Under the pieces are notes generated by a model, which saw only the letters and a program-made list of their open reading frames with translations, made no database searches and was not told the DNA's origin. Of a DNA stretch of 64,000 nucleotides, positions 46,151 through 59,096 are shown in pieces. Position numbers and translations under genes: made by a program. The stretch covers positions 8,516,756 through 8,580,755 of the forward strand of contig JAMXIF010000032.1 in assembly GCA_028583685.1 (NCBI GenBank), read 5' to 3'. Numbering within the stretch: position 1 is the first letter of the stretch; the number at the start of each line of letters is the position of its first letter. The stretch comes from Petaurus breviceps papuanus (taxonomy: Eukaryota; Chordata; Mammalia; Diprotodontia; Petauridae).

Positions 46151-47159
46151 TCTTTTGGAGAAAAATTCTAGTTGGATGGTGGGCCCAGCTGCCAAGGGGG
46201 TGACAAGGGAGTAGGGGAGTGAGGAAATAGAGGCATCAGTTAGATAAGTGTTTTTTGAGAAGTTGGGATGTGAAAGGGAAGAGAGATATAGGACAGGAAT
46301 GTTGTGGTATAGAATCATGGTGTTAAGACTGGGGAGACTACCCACATTTGCAGTCAGATGAGAAAAAACTTTGGAGAGAGATTAAAGATACATGAAAACA
46401 AATTACTCCTAAGTGGCAAAATTTAAAATTTCATTTTGAGAGGAGAAAATCAATTTCATTTTAAATATTAATAATACTAAAATTAAGTCAAACTGTGAAC
46501 GTAAAGTAGCTAGGGTTATGTTAATGTTTGGGGCAGTGATAGGAAGGCAGGAAAGACAAGGAAAGCTTAATCTAGAACATTCTAGATTGAAATGTCTCTA
46601 AGGTTCTACAAACTCCTGTTTCCATGTCCTTAAAAGAGAACATACAGCTTACTTAATTTTTTGAGACTTTCTTAGAACTATGAAGTTGTTACATTTTTTA
46701 AGTTCAGAGATTGAGCTCAGCTGAAAAAAAAAGAGAAGACAAAACCACAGCAGTGGCATCAATTCAGAATACAGCAGGAAATTAACTAATGGGAGAGCAC
46801 ATTTGCTGAAGCTCACTGCCCACTCCTCTGTGAATGTTCAGATTTTTAAAATGTAGGCAACACATACCAAAACCATCCCCTACTTTATGAGTTACGATAG
46901 CCAAGGTGTATATATTGAGTTACTCTTAATAAGGAATACCTTTAACATGTTGAATCTAAAAAAGAAATACCAAATGAAAGGAAGGAGTACATGATATTAG
47001 TATATATTCATTGTACCCATGATAATTAAGATTTAGAGGATCTAGTTTCAGGAGAAGAGACTTTGTGTTTTCTTATCAATCACATATTATAAACTTATTT
47101 CTAAACATACCTATATGGAGTTGTCACTTCTAAAGCAGCCTTATTTCTTAAATTTACCA

Positions 47160-47330
47160 TCTTATGATGTAGAAGAAGCATTGGATTTGGAGTTGAATCC
47201 TGTCTCTGCTATTCCTAATAGCTTTGTTGCCTCAGGCAAATCATTTAACTTCTCTAGCCCTCACTTTCCCCATTTATAAATGAGGGAGTTGTTTTAAAGC
47301 TGTGGGGTTTTTTCAGCACTATGTCTATAA
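47160..47330 (+). mobile_element. MIR/THER-type SINE
   Basis: 'caggcaaatcatttaacttc', 'tagccctcactttccccatt' and 'atgagggagttgttttaaag' are in sense order. Confidence 0.7.
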
Positions 47331-48480
47331 TCTTATTTGCTCTAGAAGCTTCCAATTACTGTTTTTAAGAAAGGCATGAACAAGTATTTTTTTAAGGCAC
47401 TAAGTCATCCATAGTTCTAAATCACTATGTGATGGAGTACTTGCTTTGCTCATCCAAAACTCCATTTATACTTTAAAAGTTTCATTGTATTTAAGGTGCT
47501 AGATTTATTAACTAAACTCTAAGCAGTTACTTTGGATGTTATCTGCCACATCTTTTTGGTCATTTTGTTAACATTGATGAGGTAAAACAAAAAAACATGA
47601 AAATATAATATTTGTTTCCACAAATCAAAATATTTACAACATTCCAAAAACTTTTTCATTTTACTTATCAAATTAATTATTATAACATCTGTGCAGAGAT
47701 AATAGTTGAAGGTATTCAGGTAAATGTTTGTCATGGGAACAAGTGTAAAAACCTTTACAAGACTGTGGACAGAAATTTGGGAAACACCCACTTCAAAGAA
47801 ATGATAAGGAATGGAAACCTGATTTGCTTTTTCTCACAATGTTATATCAAGACCCAAATTACAAAGTAATAAATCTATTTAAGGACCCCACTTATAGGAT
47901 TTCAAAATTTGATTGGGCCTGATTATATATCTAGATTTTTTTTGTATAATATTATATAAATTTCTACTCACTGTGACGTGTAGATTTCAAGAAATTATTA
48001 ATATGTATTTTATATCATATTTTATTACATTATCCATGTTTGAATATCACTGTGTCAAGCCAAACATGACCCTTCAAATATAGATGTGGTATACAAGAAG
48101 TCCATAAACACATCCATTACTATATAATAACTTCTCACTCAACATCATGAAATCAAGATCCTAAGTAATATATTCATGTTATAGTCAAATGGGAAATAAT
48201 ATCTAATTTGGAAGTTTTTTAAGTATTGATGGAAATTATTAATGTCCTTGAAAAGATTTAGAACTCCTTATGTAATATTCTCTATACATGAGCACCTGTT
48301 TACTTAGTATGTACATAATGAATACTTTCCATGTAATCTCCACTCTGCCAGTGAAACAAAAAGTAGGGCTAGTGAGATAGTAGAAGAACAAAGGGAAAAA
48401 ATGGAAAATCATTGAAGTGTCTAGGACTTTGCTTCATACAGGGCTATTCTATTGATATATCCTAGTACCCAGTACACCCC
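47331..48480. other. AT-rich unrecognised sequence
   Basis: No family or exon was recognised. Open frames near 47519-47869 overlap on opposite strands and lack similarity. Confidence 0.45.
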
Positions 48481-48639
48481 AGCCAGATGGCTATATCAAT
48501 CTAATTCTCATAGAGCAGGGTCTCTCTGGGCTCTTACAGAGAGCACAGTCTGCAGGCTCACCACCTTTTTTTTACAGCTGATGAGCTAAGAATTGTTTTT
48601 ACATTTTTATTTGGACCTCAGGCTATAGTTTGCCAACCT

Positions 48640-48800
48640 CTATAATAGAGCATAGGAAATGGATTCACATTCCATAAGGTTCTTGACCCTTATTGTCTGG
48701 AAGTCCTCTCTGATAGCTACCCTCATTTTCCATTTCCATAGTCAAAGCCTGTTTCCTCTTGTTCTGTCCTCAGTAAAGACTGAGAAGATATAGATAGGTT
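48640..48800 (-). mobile_element. Possible L3/CR1 fragment, antisense
   Basis: 'gtcctctctgatagctaccc' and 'tgtttcctcttgttctgtc' resemble antisense L3. It is short and diverged. Confidence 0.4.
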
Positions 48801-48819
48801 CAAGAACAAGTTCTAAAAG

Positions 48820-48860
48820 TTCTAACAAGAACATGTTCTAACAAGAACATGTTCTAACAA
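48820..48860. repeat. 16-bp tandem repeat with palindromic core
   Basis: About 2.6 copies of ttctaacaagaacatg. At each unit joint the palindrome agaacatgttct forms. Confidence 0.92.
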
Positions 48861-49739
48861 GTTCTAAAAATCCATTCCTGAGAAACTATTACTGAGCTGT
48901 GAGTTCCAATTTACACATAATAATAAGATCTAGAGAGGGACTGAGGCGGGAAGGATAGGAAATGCTTAAATATAAGTTAATTCTTGGCAACCTTATATTC
49001 CAAAAAAGGGGTTTGCTCAGACATACCATTTTGAGACACTCAAAGGTTTATTCCAGTGATAATGATCCTAATGCTATCTAAATTTCTGGGCAGTAGATAA
49101 ATTGTTACATATTCATAGAGATGACAGAAATAAGCAAAATTACAGAGCACATTAGCATGTTTGTGCAAGTTGAAGATGGAACTGATTTCTCAGGCCTTAC
49201 CCCACTAATGGAGTGGGTGTTCTGAGCTTGGATCTTGGCTGTGAGTAGCCTCTATTTGGAGGGCAGTTATGGGAAGAACCAGAAAAGAGCACAGATGAAA
49301 GAAATATAATGAGGAAATGCAAGATAATGAAAAGCAATTTTTTATCTTCAGCAGGTTGTCAACCTTAAAAAATAAAATCCCAAGAGGTAGCAACATGGTA
49401 AGCAGATCTATAGGCTAAAAATTTTGTAAGTTTGCAATATTTTGGACAAACTATTATTTTAACAGCAACCAAAAATGTTTTAAAAGTGTATGTGTATGTA
49501 CACACACAATGTACATATTTTATATATGTATATATGTACATCTATAGAGGCATACATGCATATACACATGCATGTGTATAAAAGCATTAATGGCCATGTC
49601 ACTCATGTACTTTCAGTGCTCTGGATACTTCCAAAAGAGTGAGGGTTTTAATAATGGGTTTGGTATGGTATCTTACTTTGAGGTTCAGCAGTTGTAGCCA
49701 TTGTGTACGGAGCTGATTTCAACCACAATAAATGTATGG

Positions 49740-51960
49740 CCTCCTTAGTTGGGCCTTGCTGCTTCTCCACAGCCTTTGTACCCTATCCTTTATCAACTCC
49801 CTATCTCATTTCCCCACAATGACTGTTTCAAATCCTTTCATTTCATTCTTACTACACCCCTTCCCACCATAGTTTGAGTAGACAGCATTCTATTTCACTG
49901 AGAAGGCTGAAGCCATCCTGCATGAGCTTTCTAAGCAGTCTTCTGTTACTGTTCCGAACTTCTCAGCACCACACCTAATCTCTCCTTCCTTCAAGTCACA
50001 AAAGGCACAACTTCGGTTCCTAAGATTAATTCTTTTGCTTGTACCTTGATCCCACTGACTCCTTCAGGACCTTGTTCCAACAGTCGTTCCCTTTTCTCAT
50101 GTATCTTAAGTTTCTCATTCCCTCCTGCCAGTAAATATGCTCATATCTCTGTAGTTTAAAAAATTTTTTTTCTTTTCACCTTTCTGTCCAGTCCAATTGC
50201 CATCTCACTTCTCCCCTCTCACTATTAAATTAATTAGAAAAGTCTGCCTGATACTGCCTCTTTCCTTACTACCTGCCCTTTCATGAATCTCCTTCATTCT
50301 GATTTCCCCCCTGCTCTGCAAAACTGTTCCCATAGGTCACTAGTTGATTGCTAATTGCCAAATTTTGTGCTCATTTTAATACTCCGTAGCTTTTTATATC
50401 ATTCAGTACCCCTTCCCACTCAGTGTTCTTTCTTCTCTTCCCCTGACGTAAACGATATTTTGAATTTATTCAGTTAGTATTTGAAAAAGTAAATACTTAA
50501 ATGTCACCACATAACAATAACTCCAATCAGAAATTTCCTTCTGAAATAATAATAATACATGATAAATAACACAAACCTGGAATCTGTACACATATATAAA
50601 GTCAGAATCCATCTCTCTAGTATTTAAAAACAGAGCAGTATTTACAATATCTCCACAAAAAGAAGTTCCTTCTGGGTTAAATGCTGTGCTAAAATAATGA
50701 AAAAGAAATTTATCATCATTGATTTACTTAGATTGTGTGTACTATCTCACTCCCATGATGTGCTTGATGGTGCCATCTAATTGTACCCCACACCATTATA
50801 TTCTCTGAATTCTGTTTCTGTTCTCTCCCTTTTTATGCTTCCTCATCCTTTCCCCAAACTCTCAATGGGGATGTTTCTCAAGAATCTGTTCTTGGAATGG
50901 GGAGGAAGATGAGGGATGGGGGATGACAGAGAAGGGTGAGTGGTTATAAGCTCCTTAAGGGCAGGCGTGATTTCATTTCTACCTGGCATATGGGCACTTT
51001 TAAAAATACTTGTTGATTAATGGAATGATATTGTGGGTGTGGGTGTGAGTGTGGGTGTGTATGCGTCACGATTTTCATTCACTCCAACAATTTCAGCTAC
51101 TACCTATTTACAAATATAGACTTTCAAATCTAAATGGGCACCTCTCATTAGAACACTAGTATTCAGTTGCCTACAATATAGTGCTGCTTGTTTATTCCAA
51201 TGGAAACTCAAACTCAGCATGTCCAAAACTGGGTTTATCTTTTCCCTCCAAACCTGTCACTCCTTTTGACTTCATTCTTTCTCTCAGTGGCATTACCACA
51301 TAACTTTGTCTCCTATGTTCAAAACTGTTGAAATTTTTTACTCTCTAATTTCTCTGTGAGTTCTATAGATTCCACCTCCTGTTAAGTCTTTCTACCTCTG
51401 TTGCTCTGACTGCCTCCAAGTCTTCCCTTCTAGAAGAAAAATTATTACAGACAGATCTGGCCATTGCCATTCTTTTGCCAAGAAAAATGTTCAGTGGCTC
51501 CCTATTTTCTCCAAAATACAGTTCACATTCTTTTGCTCAGCTTTGAAGTCCTCCCACAGGGTGGTACCAGCCTGCCCTTTCAGCCTTCCTTCATATTTCT
51601 CCTCTTCACACACTACATCACAGTCAGTCTGGTTTACTGCAACTATTGAGCATGCCCTGTCCTTTTCTATCTCCAGACCTTTGCTCATACTGTTCCCTCT
51701 GCCTGGCATGTACTCGTTTCTCCATTTTTTCTTAGTTCCTGCCTATCCTTTAAAACCCAGTTCAAATGCCCCTCCTCCATAAAGTCTTCACATTTATCCT
51801 TTGTTTTATAGCTCTCTCATATGCTTAAGTAATGTTATATATTAGTTTTCTGAACTTATGTCTTGGTCCCCTAATAGGAACAAAGCTTTTTTATGTCTTT
51901 CAGTGCCTAAGACAGTCCTCTGCTCACTGAGGGTTCTTAACAAATGTATGTTGAATAAAT
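49740..51960 (+). mobile_element. L2 LINE, sense, long degraded copy
   Basis: L2 ORF2-like phrases run in order: 'aggtcactagttgattgcta' (the V-T-N-D region of the reverse transcriptase), 'tcaagaatctgttcttgg', 'ctcagcatgtccaaaactgg', 'cagtggctccctattttctc' and 'ctcatactgttccctctgcc'. It ends 'aaatgtatgttgaataaatt'. A stretch at about 50440-50750 is not recognisable as L2 and may be an insertion. Many stops, dead. Confidence 0.75.
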
Positions 51961-52060
51961 TCATGACTGTGTTCTTATATCTCCCAAAGAGAAAAAATAG
52001 AATTGCAAATCTTTGGCACAATTTAGTATGATGATGAATCGGCTGAGCTCTAAGCCTTGT

Positions 52061-52072
52061 CCCCCCCCCCCC
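52061..52072. repeat. C12 homopolymer
   Basis: Twelve consecutive C, a likely sequencing and assembly weak point. Confidence 0.97.
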
Positions 52073-52149
52073 TTCATATCTTCCCTCTTTATATCTCTCC
52101 ATGCTATATAGCACTAATTCAGAGAAGTTTTCAACATAAAATTTCAACT

Positions 52150-53680
52150 TAATCTCATCCAGGGCTCTCTTCCCATATTCAGCTTCCCTGGAAGTGATTT
52201 AGTGCGTTGTGTTCAGGGTGAAAATGTGAGCAAAAGAAGCTAGCATTTGTTAGAAAATAAAGGTCACAGCCTCACTCCATGTCTAATGCTGTGCATGTGA
52301 GGTCAGAAGGCCAATTGATTATTCACTGTTTCCCAGCATAGCTGGGGTTGTGCTAAAATATGAATACTGCAGCAGAAACTTGATATTCAGTCTGTCTGAA
52401 TGAATTTGCTAATGATAGACAAACTTTACTATCATGAGTTTTACCGAAGTCATTCATTTTGGAGAATATAAAATCAGTGGATTGTTTCTCCTAAACCAAC
52501 TGGGTGTCTTCATGCAGATTCAGTTTTATTTCATAGTTAACGATTGCAGCAGATCGATGGGGTTGGTTTCTAGTATAAGCATAAATAAATACTTGTGTTT
52601 TATGAGACAAGCACCCTTCTTGTTGGAGTTGGTTTTTAAAATAAGTCCATGGCAAAATGGGTTTATATCCTTTGCAATACATTTATCTTAGACTCATAAG
52701 AGGCTTTATCGTTCTGAAAAGCGTTTTTGCCAAGTTTCCTGAGTCAAGAACCTATGGAATTTACATATGGTACCTGATGAGTATAATTATGAGTTGGAGT
52801 TACTTTTTTCAGATGAGTCTTCCAGGTACCACCTTAGCGTATAGCATAACCTTTTTTAAATGATGAAAGGAGATTTAGGCCCAAATTGGATGGGGTTTTG
52901 AAATATACATCTTAACCAAGTTTAGTAAGGAGAGAAATCCATTGAACTCTTTCTCAAGCCATCTTTTCAACTCAGTTTAAAATATCCAGAAGATGGAATT
53001 TTTAAAATACTTAAAAGTAGTGTTTCCTTATGTCTTCCTCCATTTTCTAGTGGCTTTCCATTCTGAGGTAGCTTACGCTCAAATGACTTTAGCAACTGTT
53101 TAACAATAGATGTCCTCTCAAAAAGGAACTACCTGTTTGTAAAACTGAACTTCTCCCAACAGAGGGCAAATACTGTGACTGACTTACTAATGTTTGTTTT
53201 ACATTTATATAGTCACTCGTCAGCTCTTTTGGAAAGCCAGGAAAATGCCCTTCTCATTGGATGTATGGCCTGGTCTAAGCTATGGGTACAGTACTTTGGA
53301 AGCTTCTAATGCAATATGACCCATCCAGTACAGGTGCTCTGTAAGTGTTGGGTGCCATTCAAAGCTCCTCCAGCACGTTCTTGAGGAGTATGTGCTTTAA
53401 AATATTGCTCAGGCTTTCTTTTTGTAACATCAAAGGTACTGATACACTAGTTTTGTAAGTCTCCTTGATCTTATCAAGAATCTAAACAAATAATACAAGT
53501 TCCTGGTTCACCAAATGACCAAAGCTTTTTAATAATTTTATTAAAAAAAAACCTAAATCTACTTTCCTGCCCTTTTTGCTTTTTCTACTACCTTATTTCT
53601 CCTTCCTACCTTCCTCCTGCCTCACCCTTCTAAAACAAAGATGCAGACATTAAGATTTCAGATTTTTCAGTAAGAATTGA
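52150..53680. other. Unrecognised intronic sequence
   Basis: 1.5 kb without a recognised repeat. Short frames only. Confidence 0.4.
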
Positions 53681-53689
53681 AATCACAGA

Positions 53690-53985
53690 ATGTTAAGTCT
53701 GGAAGGGACCTCAGAGGAAAAGTAAAATCCAGCATAATTAGATGACATGTAACAAAGCCAGAAATAAAAGCCTGACTGAGCGATAGTGAAGTTCTTAGGA
53801 TGTCGAAGGAACTTAAGGAGCCATTTAATTCAAGTCCCTCCTTTTACCAAAAGACATCTAGGGCCCAAAGAGTTACCTCATTGGCTCAAGTCCACAAAGC
53901 TAGGAAAATGGCAAAGGCAAGATTTCAGCCTAGGACCGCAGACTTCCAAACCCATCACTTTTTCCACTTTACCAAAGTTCTTCCT
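53690..53985 (-). mobile_element. MIR/THER-type SINEs, antisense (one or two)
   Basis: 'agtctggaagggacctcaga', then 'tccctccttttaccaaaaga', 'gattttcagcc'-like and 'ccatcactttttccacttt'. A repeat of the motif order suggests two adjacent copies. Confidence 0.6.
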
Positions 53986-54014
53986 AAGTGACTTACACAT
54001 GGAATCGAAGTCGG

Positions 54015-54310
54015 TCACTCACTTAATAAACATTTATTAGTTCTTACCTACTGCATGCCATGCATGTAGTATATGCTAAGCATTAAGAAAGATAAAGCAC
54101 CCTCAAGGAGCTTATGGAGAAAACAGCATTCAAACAGCTGTGTAAACAAACTAACAAACTATATACAGGATAAATAAGAATATTCATAGAGGGAAGGCAT
54201 AAGCATTAAGGGAGGTCAGGAAATGTGTTCTTATAGAATGTGGAATTTTAGCAGGGACCTGAAGGAATCTAGGAAAGCCAGGAAGTGGAGGCCTGAGTCT
54301 GAGCCCTGGA
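54015..54310 (-). mobile_element. L2 3' end, antisense
   Basis: 'cttaataaacatttattag', 'ctgcatgccatgcatgtagt', 'caccctcaaggagcttatgg' and 'agggacctgaaggaatct' are in antisense L2 order. Confidence 0.75.
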
Positions 54311-54391
54311 TTTGACTCCCAGTTTAGAGTTTTATCAAGTAAGCCGTGCTTCAAAGGGCATAAAATTAATATATCAAAATAGTACCATTGG

Positions 54392-55065
54392 TCTCCAAAC
54401 TCTTTTGATTGCATACCCCTAGAGGTAAAAATTTGTGAGCATCTCTGCCCAAAATGTGTGTATTTGCATATATATGTGTGTATTCATGTTATGTACACAT
54501 TTTACTGTACTAACAATATGTAGATTGTAAAATATATCAAAAATAGATCTTTTACTGTATAATACAAAAGCCTTTTTATTCTCATTAAAATATTATTAAT
54601 GATATTTTAATGAGAGCAATATGATGGAATATTCATTAATTTTGAACATCTTGGTTTATCACTTTGACACATCAATTCAAAGGTACTGTTCTAAGTTTAT
54701 TTTTTTTTTCAAAACTGAGTTTTAAGAGTTGTCATAGTTGAAAAAGAAGCCTCACAAAGATAAGTAGATTCAAATGAAGAGTATATTATCTGGATTTACT
54801 AAATCAAGACTCACTTTTCAGACCCATCCACCACTTCAACAAAAGTTATTGTTGAATTTCAGCGAATAAATTTCTGTCTTTCCTGGTATCAAACCATTTG
54901 TTCTTAAAATTAAGCAGTGGGTGTTACATTTTTATATTTTTTGACAATTGGGTTCAAAATCCACTGAAACTTTATTTAGAAGATTTTTCTACAGTTTAGA
55001 AAATTTTGTCTCCAAATTTTTTTAAATGGGCTATTATGAGAATTTTTATAGGTGAAAGCACTTTT
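54392..55065 (-). mobile_element. hAT DNA transposon remnant with transposase motif
   Basis: The minus strand at 54765-54715 encodes TYLCEASFSTMTTLKTQ, the C-terminal dimerisation-region signature of hAT transposases (compare TYLCEAGFS...LKTKYRNRL). The + strand start 'ccattggtctccaaactctt' looks like the terminal inverted repeat. It is homologous to 29375-30050. The other frames are degraded. Confidence 0.78.
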
Positions 55066-55099
55066 AACCATCTAGGAAGGGAGAGAGTTAAGTATCCAA

Positions 55100-55385
55100 G
55101 AGAAGGGAATGGGCAGCAGTTTCCAAAGTCAAGGTCAAGAAGGATTAAGAAGAGGTCTTCAGATTGGGCAGCTTTGGTAACTTTGACTAGTAGTTTCAGT
55201 TGAGTAAGGAGTCAAGGATAATAAGGAGTTTGAGAACATGGGAGATTGTAAGGATAAGGGTGTCTTCAGTGAAAATAGGAAAGTTTGTAAGAGAGATAGG
55301 TTTGGGGAGAAAGGTAGCATGATAAGTTCTACAGTGCAGCCCATTAATGTCTATTTATTCTGTGCTACCTGCTTTTTCCCACTGG
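55100..55385 (-). mobile_element. L2-like segment next to hAT, antisense
   Basis: 'aaggtcaagaaggattaaga', 'tggtaactttgactagtag' and 'agtttcagttgagtaaggag' resemble antisense L2 ORF2 but in rearranged order. It shares this arrangement with 30060-30310. Confidence 0.5.
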
Positions 55386-55984
55386 GATGAAAAAGAAGAG
55401 ATTTGGGGAAGAGGAAATTGGATCAGGGCTTCTTCACTGGTTACTGCTCCCCTCCCCCAGACTCAGAACACAGCTGCAATAGCCTCAAGATGAACATGCG
55501 CAGAGGGAAGGAGAGAAGCAGGAAGTGTTGTCCGCGTAGCTATTTGGAGTGCCTAGGTCCTGCTTAGGTTATCATTTCCATGAGGATCCAGTGCCCAGGA
55601 GACCAGTGAGGAAGGAGGGCAGAGTGAGGGAATATTTAGCTATAATAGGCAAAGGGGATAATGGAAACAAACCCATAATTTGCTTTCACTAGGAAGTGGG
55701 GATGTTATCCATCTTCTGACTCTCCATTTGGTTGATCTTATACCTCTTGAGGGTCAAGCTACAGCTCTCAAGTTGGAAATAATGTATCTAACTAATATTT
55801 TTTTGGCCAAAGACTCATACAAGGCCCCGAGTATGCCTGGCTTAAGCCACACTAGACTTTTAGGTCCTGAGGATATTTTTTGTATTGTTTTTAGCATGTG
55901 AATGTATTCATCTATATTCTACCTAAAAACCCATGAGAACACGTATAACTTACTTTCATGTTGTTAAAGTGATTAAATATAGGG

Positions 55985-56115
55985 AAAGAATAAGAATAGG
56001 AATTAGGAAAACTAGAGTCTAGTCCAACTTCTGCTACCATTTGTTTGTTGTGTTGGAGAAATTACCATTAGTCTTCAGTTACCTCATCTGTAAAATGAAG
56101 AAAATTAGTCCATCA
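55985..56115 (+). mobile_element. MIR/THER-type SINE
   Basis: 'gtctagtccaacttctgcta' and 'gttacctcatctgtaaaatg' are in sense order. A possible 3' remainder ('aagttctttccaagattctg') lies at 56425-56475, beyond an L2 segment. Confidence 0.6.
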
Positions 56116-56117
56116 GC

Positions 56118-56425
56118 AAACATTTTTTAAGTAAGTGCCTACCGTGTGCCAGGCCCTTTACAAGGTGCTAGGAAGGAAAAGAAAGATGAAATGGTCTCTC
56201 CCATCAAGGAGCTTACGTTCTAACTGGGAAGACAGCACACATGTATATAGGTATATTCATGATACATATGATAGTGATCTCATAAGGCAGGCACTGATGG
56301 CTGTCCTTAATGATGTCTGCATCTTGAAGGAAACCATTGATCCCCAAAAGTAGAGGAAGAGCATTCCCAGCATGAGTAATGGCAGTGCAAAGGCCCATAT
56401 GGTTGGGAGATCATGTGAAAAACAA
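56118..56425 (-). mobile_element. L2 3' end, antisense
   Basis: 'ctaccgtgtgccaggccctt', 'catcaaggagcttacgttct', 'gaagagcattcccagcatga' and 'ggcagtgcaaaggcccatat' are in antisense order. Confidence 0.8.
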
Positions 56426-57089
56426 GCTCATCGGGAAAGTTCTTTCCAAGATTCTGTAATTTTATAATAAAATTTCTATGCCGTGAATCACTCTGAACAT
56501 TGAGGAAATCCAGAAGGGCAATTGTTGAATCTGAAGAAATTATCTGTGCCCCAAAGAAGATCCTAACAGTATGTTAGGTCTTCTGTCACTTAAGCAAATG
56601 TTATTTCCTGGAGATACTCCCAAAGAAGACTTAGATTTTGATTGGTTATTGAACTGAGATCTGTTCAAAGTTCAGTCTCTTCTACATTTGCCCCCATTTC
56701 TTAGTGTCCCCATGATGCTGTCCAATGTATGAGTTTGAAAATACTTGGCAGTCTGTGTACATTTGACTAGTTTCCAAAAACATTCCAGTATCTCAGCCAA
56801 GGTTAATTCATCCTGCCTTAGACAACAGGCAAGTAAGAAAGGGAAACACTCTAGCTGCAAGTTATTTGTCACACAATCCACTCAGCACCAATCTGCCCCT
56901 CTGGCTGCATTCTGAAGAGGTGGAAACCTTTGGTACATGAAAGTGCTGCTTGAGGTTGTAGAGTGGTCTGAGTTACAGTAGAAGGTAGCCCGGCCAAGCC
57001 ACTCTTGAGTGCATACTGCCATTAAGAGAGAGGAGAGGGCTGGGGGGTGAGGTGGGATTGAACAGCATCAGGAAGGCACATGAGCTTCG

Positions 57090-57152
57090 GGGAGAGAGAG
57101 ACAAAGGGAAAAGAGAGAGAGGGAGGGAGGAACACAGAGAGAGAGAGAGAGC
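57090..57152. repeat. GA-rich purine tract
   Basis: Imperfect (GA)n and GGGA runs, nearly all purine on the + strand. Confidence 0.9.
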
Positions 57153-57919
57153 ACGTGTGGACTAGTACTTTGCCCATTTGGGCCAAACAAGAAATAGTAT
57201 CTGAGATTGATGATTTTTCCACTCCACTTTCAAAGCATGTAAAGATGTACAATATTTATTAGCTAATCTATATAGCAAGACTTTTAATCCATTCATAAAC
57301 TAAAGAACATTAACATCTTGAACATCTTTTAGATTGTAGTTTCCACATCACAGATGCTAATGTTCAGCTCAGACCCAGAAATTTTACAATGCAGTTATAG
57401 AATGTGAGGTAAGAAAGAGAGGGTAAATGTCCCTGAGAAGTATCACCTGAGACCATCTATGGTGACATCTGCATCATGTATTTGGTCTGGTATCATCATC
57501 TGGTGTATGGAAGATTTAACTCAGACTTTATGACACAAATAGTACTTCATTTGAAATCTTTGGTAAATAAGCTTCTCTGCAAAGGCCATCTTGACATTTT
57601 GATTTGTTAAGAGGTAATTCATTTTTGAGACAAGAAAACAAGCTTGTAAACTTAGGGGTTTACCACTTTAAGTGATTAAGAAATAAACAACTATAAAACT
57701 GGCTATATGTAATTGTGATTACATTGCTTTCTGGGGATTTTCCTGACTTTTTGGTTTTGCCCGAGGTACTTAGAACAGTAAATCTTAAATTGCAAAAGAA
57801 AAATTGAGATATACACATGTATATATGCATAAGTATGCACATATGCCATTATTCTTGAGAGGAAAGACTTTTTCTATATATCTATATGTATATGTGGATC
57901 TTCACACAAACACATACTA

Positions 57920-58115
57920 TAGCTTTCCACCAAGGACTCAAAGTACTTTAATCCTTTTATCCTAGCAGGGATCTCGTGTGGTGAATATGGACAGGAATCA
58001 TTCCCATCTTAAAGATAACTCAAATACTGAGAGATTGTTTAACACACACTTTAACTAATAGGGGCAGAATCTCCAACCTCTTTTAATCTGCTGCTAGGGC
58101 ACGTTGCATGTTTCT
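57920..58115 (-). mobile_element. MIR, antisense, diverged
   Basis: 'caaagtactttaatcctttt' and 'cattcccatcttaaagataa' are in antisense MIR order. Confidence 0.5.
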
Positions 58116-58996
58116 ATCAATAGTAGTATTTTAAAAGCCTCCTAACTGGTCTCACTGACTTCAGTATCTTCCCCTTCCAATCTGTTCTTCGCATAGCTGC
58201 CAAATTATTCTTCCTGATGTTCAGATCTCACCATGCTACTTCCCACCTCCAAAGCCTTCAATGACTCCTTTTTGCCTGGAAAATAAGAAATAACAAACTG
58301 CTAAATCTGGTATTTAAGACTTCTACAATCTGGTTGCAACCTACCTTTCAAGACTTATTTAACAGTATTTATTTACACCCAGCAAAACTGAGTATCATGT
58401 TTCAGGGGAAAATATGATCATTCAGTGGAATAGAGGACTTTCAAGCATTCTTGCTGAAAAAACCAGAGTTGAACAGAAAATTTGACCTTCAGATACAAGA
58501 AGCAAGAGAAGCATGAGAAGGTAAACAGGGAAAAGAAATCATAAGGAACTTATCAAAGTTGAACTATCAACATTCCTACATGGAAAAACAATATTGTAAC
58601 TTATGAAACTTTTCTCAGTAGTTGAAGGGATTAGAAATATATACATATGTCTATATATGAGGGTATGTGGGCATATGAATACATATGTGAATGTGTGTAT
58701 ATATGTTTACAGGTATACATAGATAGAGGGCACGGGACCAATTTAACAGGAAGGGATGATACTTAAAAGGTGAAATTAAGAGGTGAGAGAGGAATATAAT
58801 GAGAGGAGATGGGGAGAGACAGAATGGGGTAAACCATCTCATACAGAAGAGGCAAGGGAAAATGGTTACAATGGAGGGGAAGAATAGGAAGGCAAAAGGG
58901 AATGGGTCAATCTTATTCCCATTGAATTTGGCTTGAGGAGGGAATGAAATGCACACTAAATAGGGTATCTTACCCTCCAGGAGAGTGGGGGGGGGG

Positions 58997-59096
58997 NNNN
59001 NNNNNNNNNNNNNNNNNNNNNNNNNNNNNNNNNNNNNNNNNNNNNNNNNNNNNNNNNNNNNNNNNNNNNNNNNNNNNNNNNNNNNNNNNNNNNNNN
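58997..59096. other. Assembly gap (100 N) inside HAL1
   Basis: A run of 100 N after a G10 run. The sequence after the gap restarts at a point already covered before it (58940-58996 aligns with 59097-59153), so the true gap may have zero or negative length. Confidence 0.97.

Noticed and set aside
51464-51782. Overlapping frames of 61-79 residues
   Set aside because: They are within the degraded L2 and represent leftover coding texture of that LINE.
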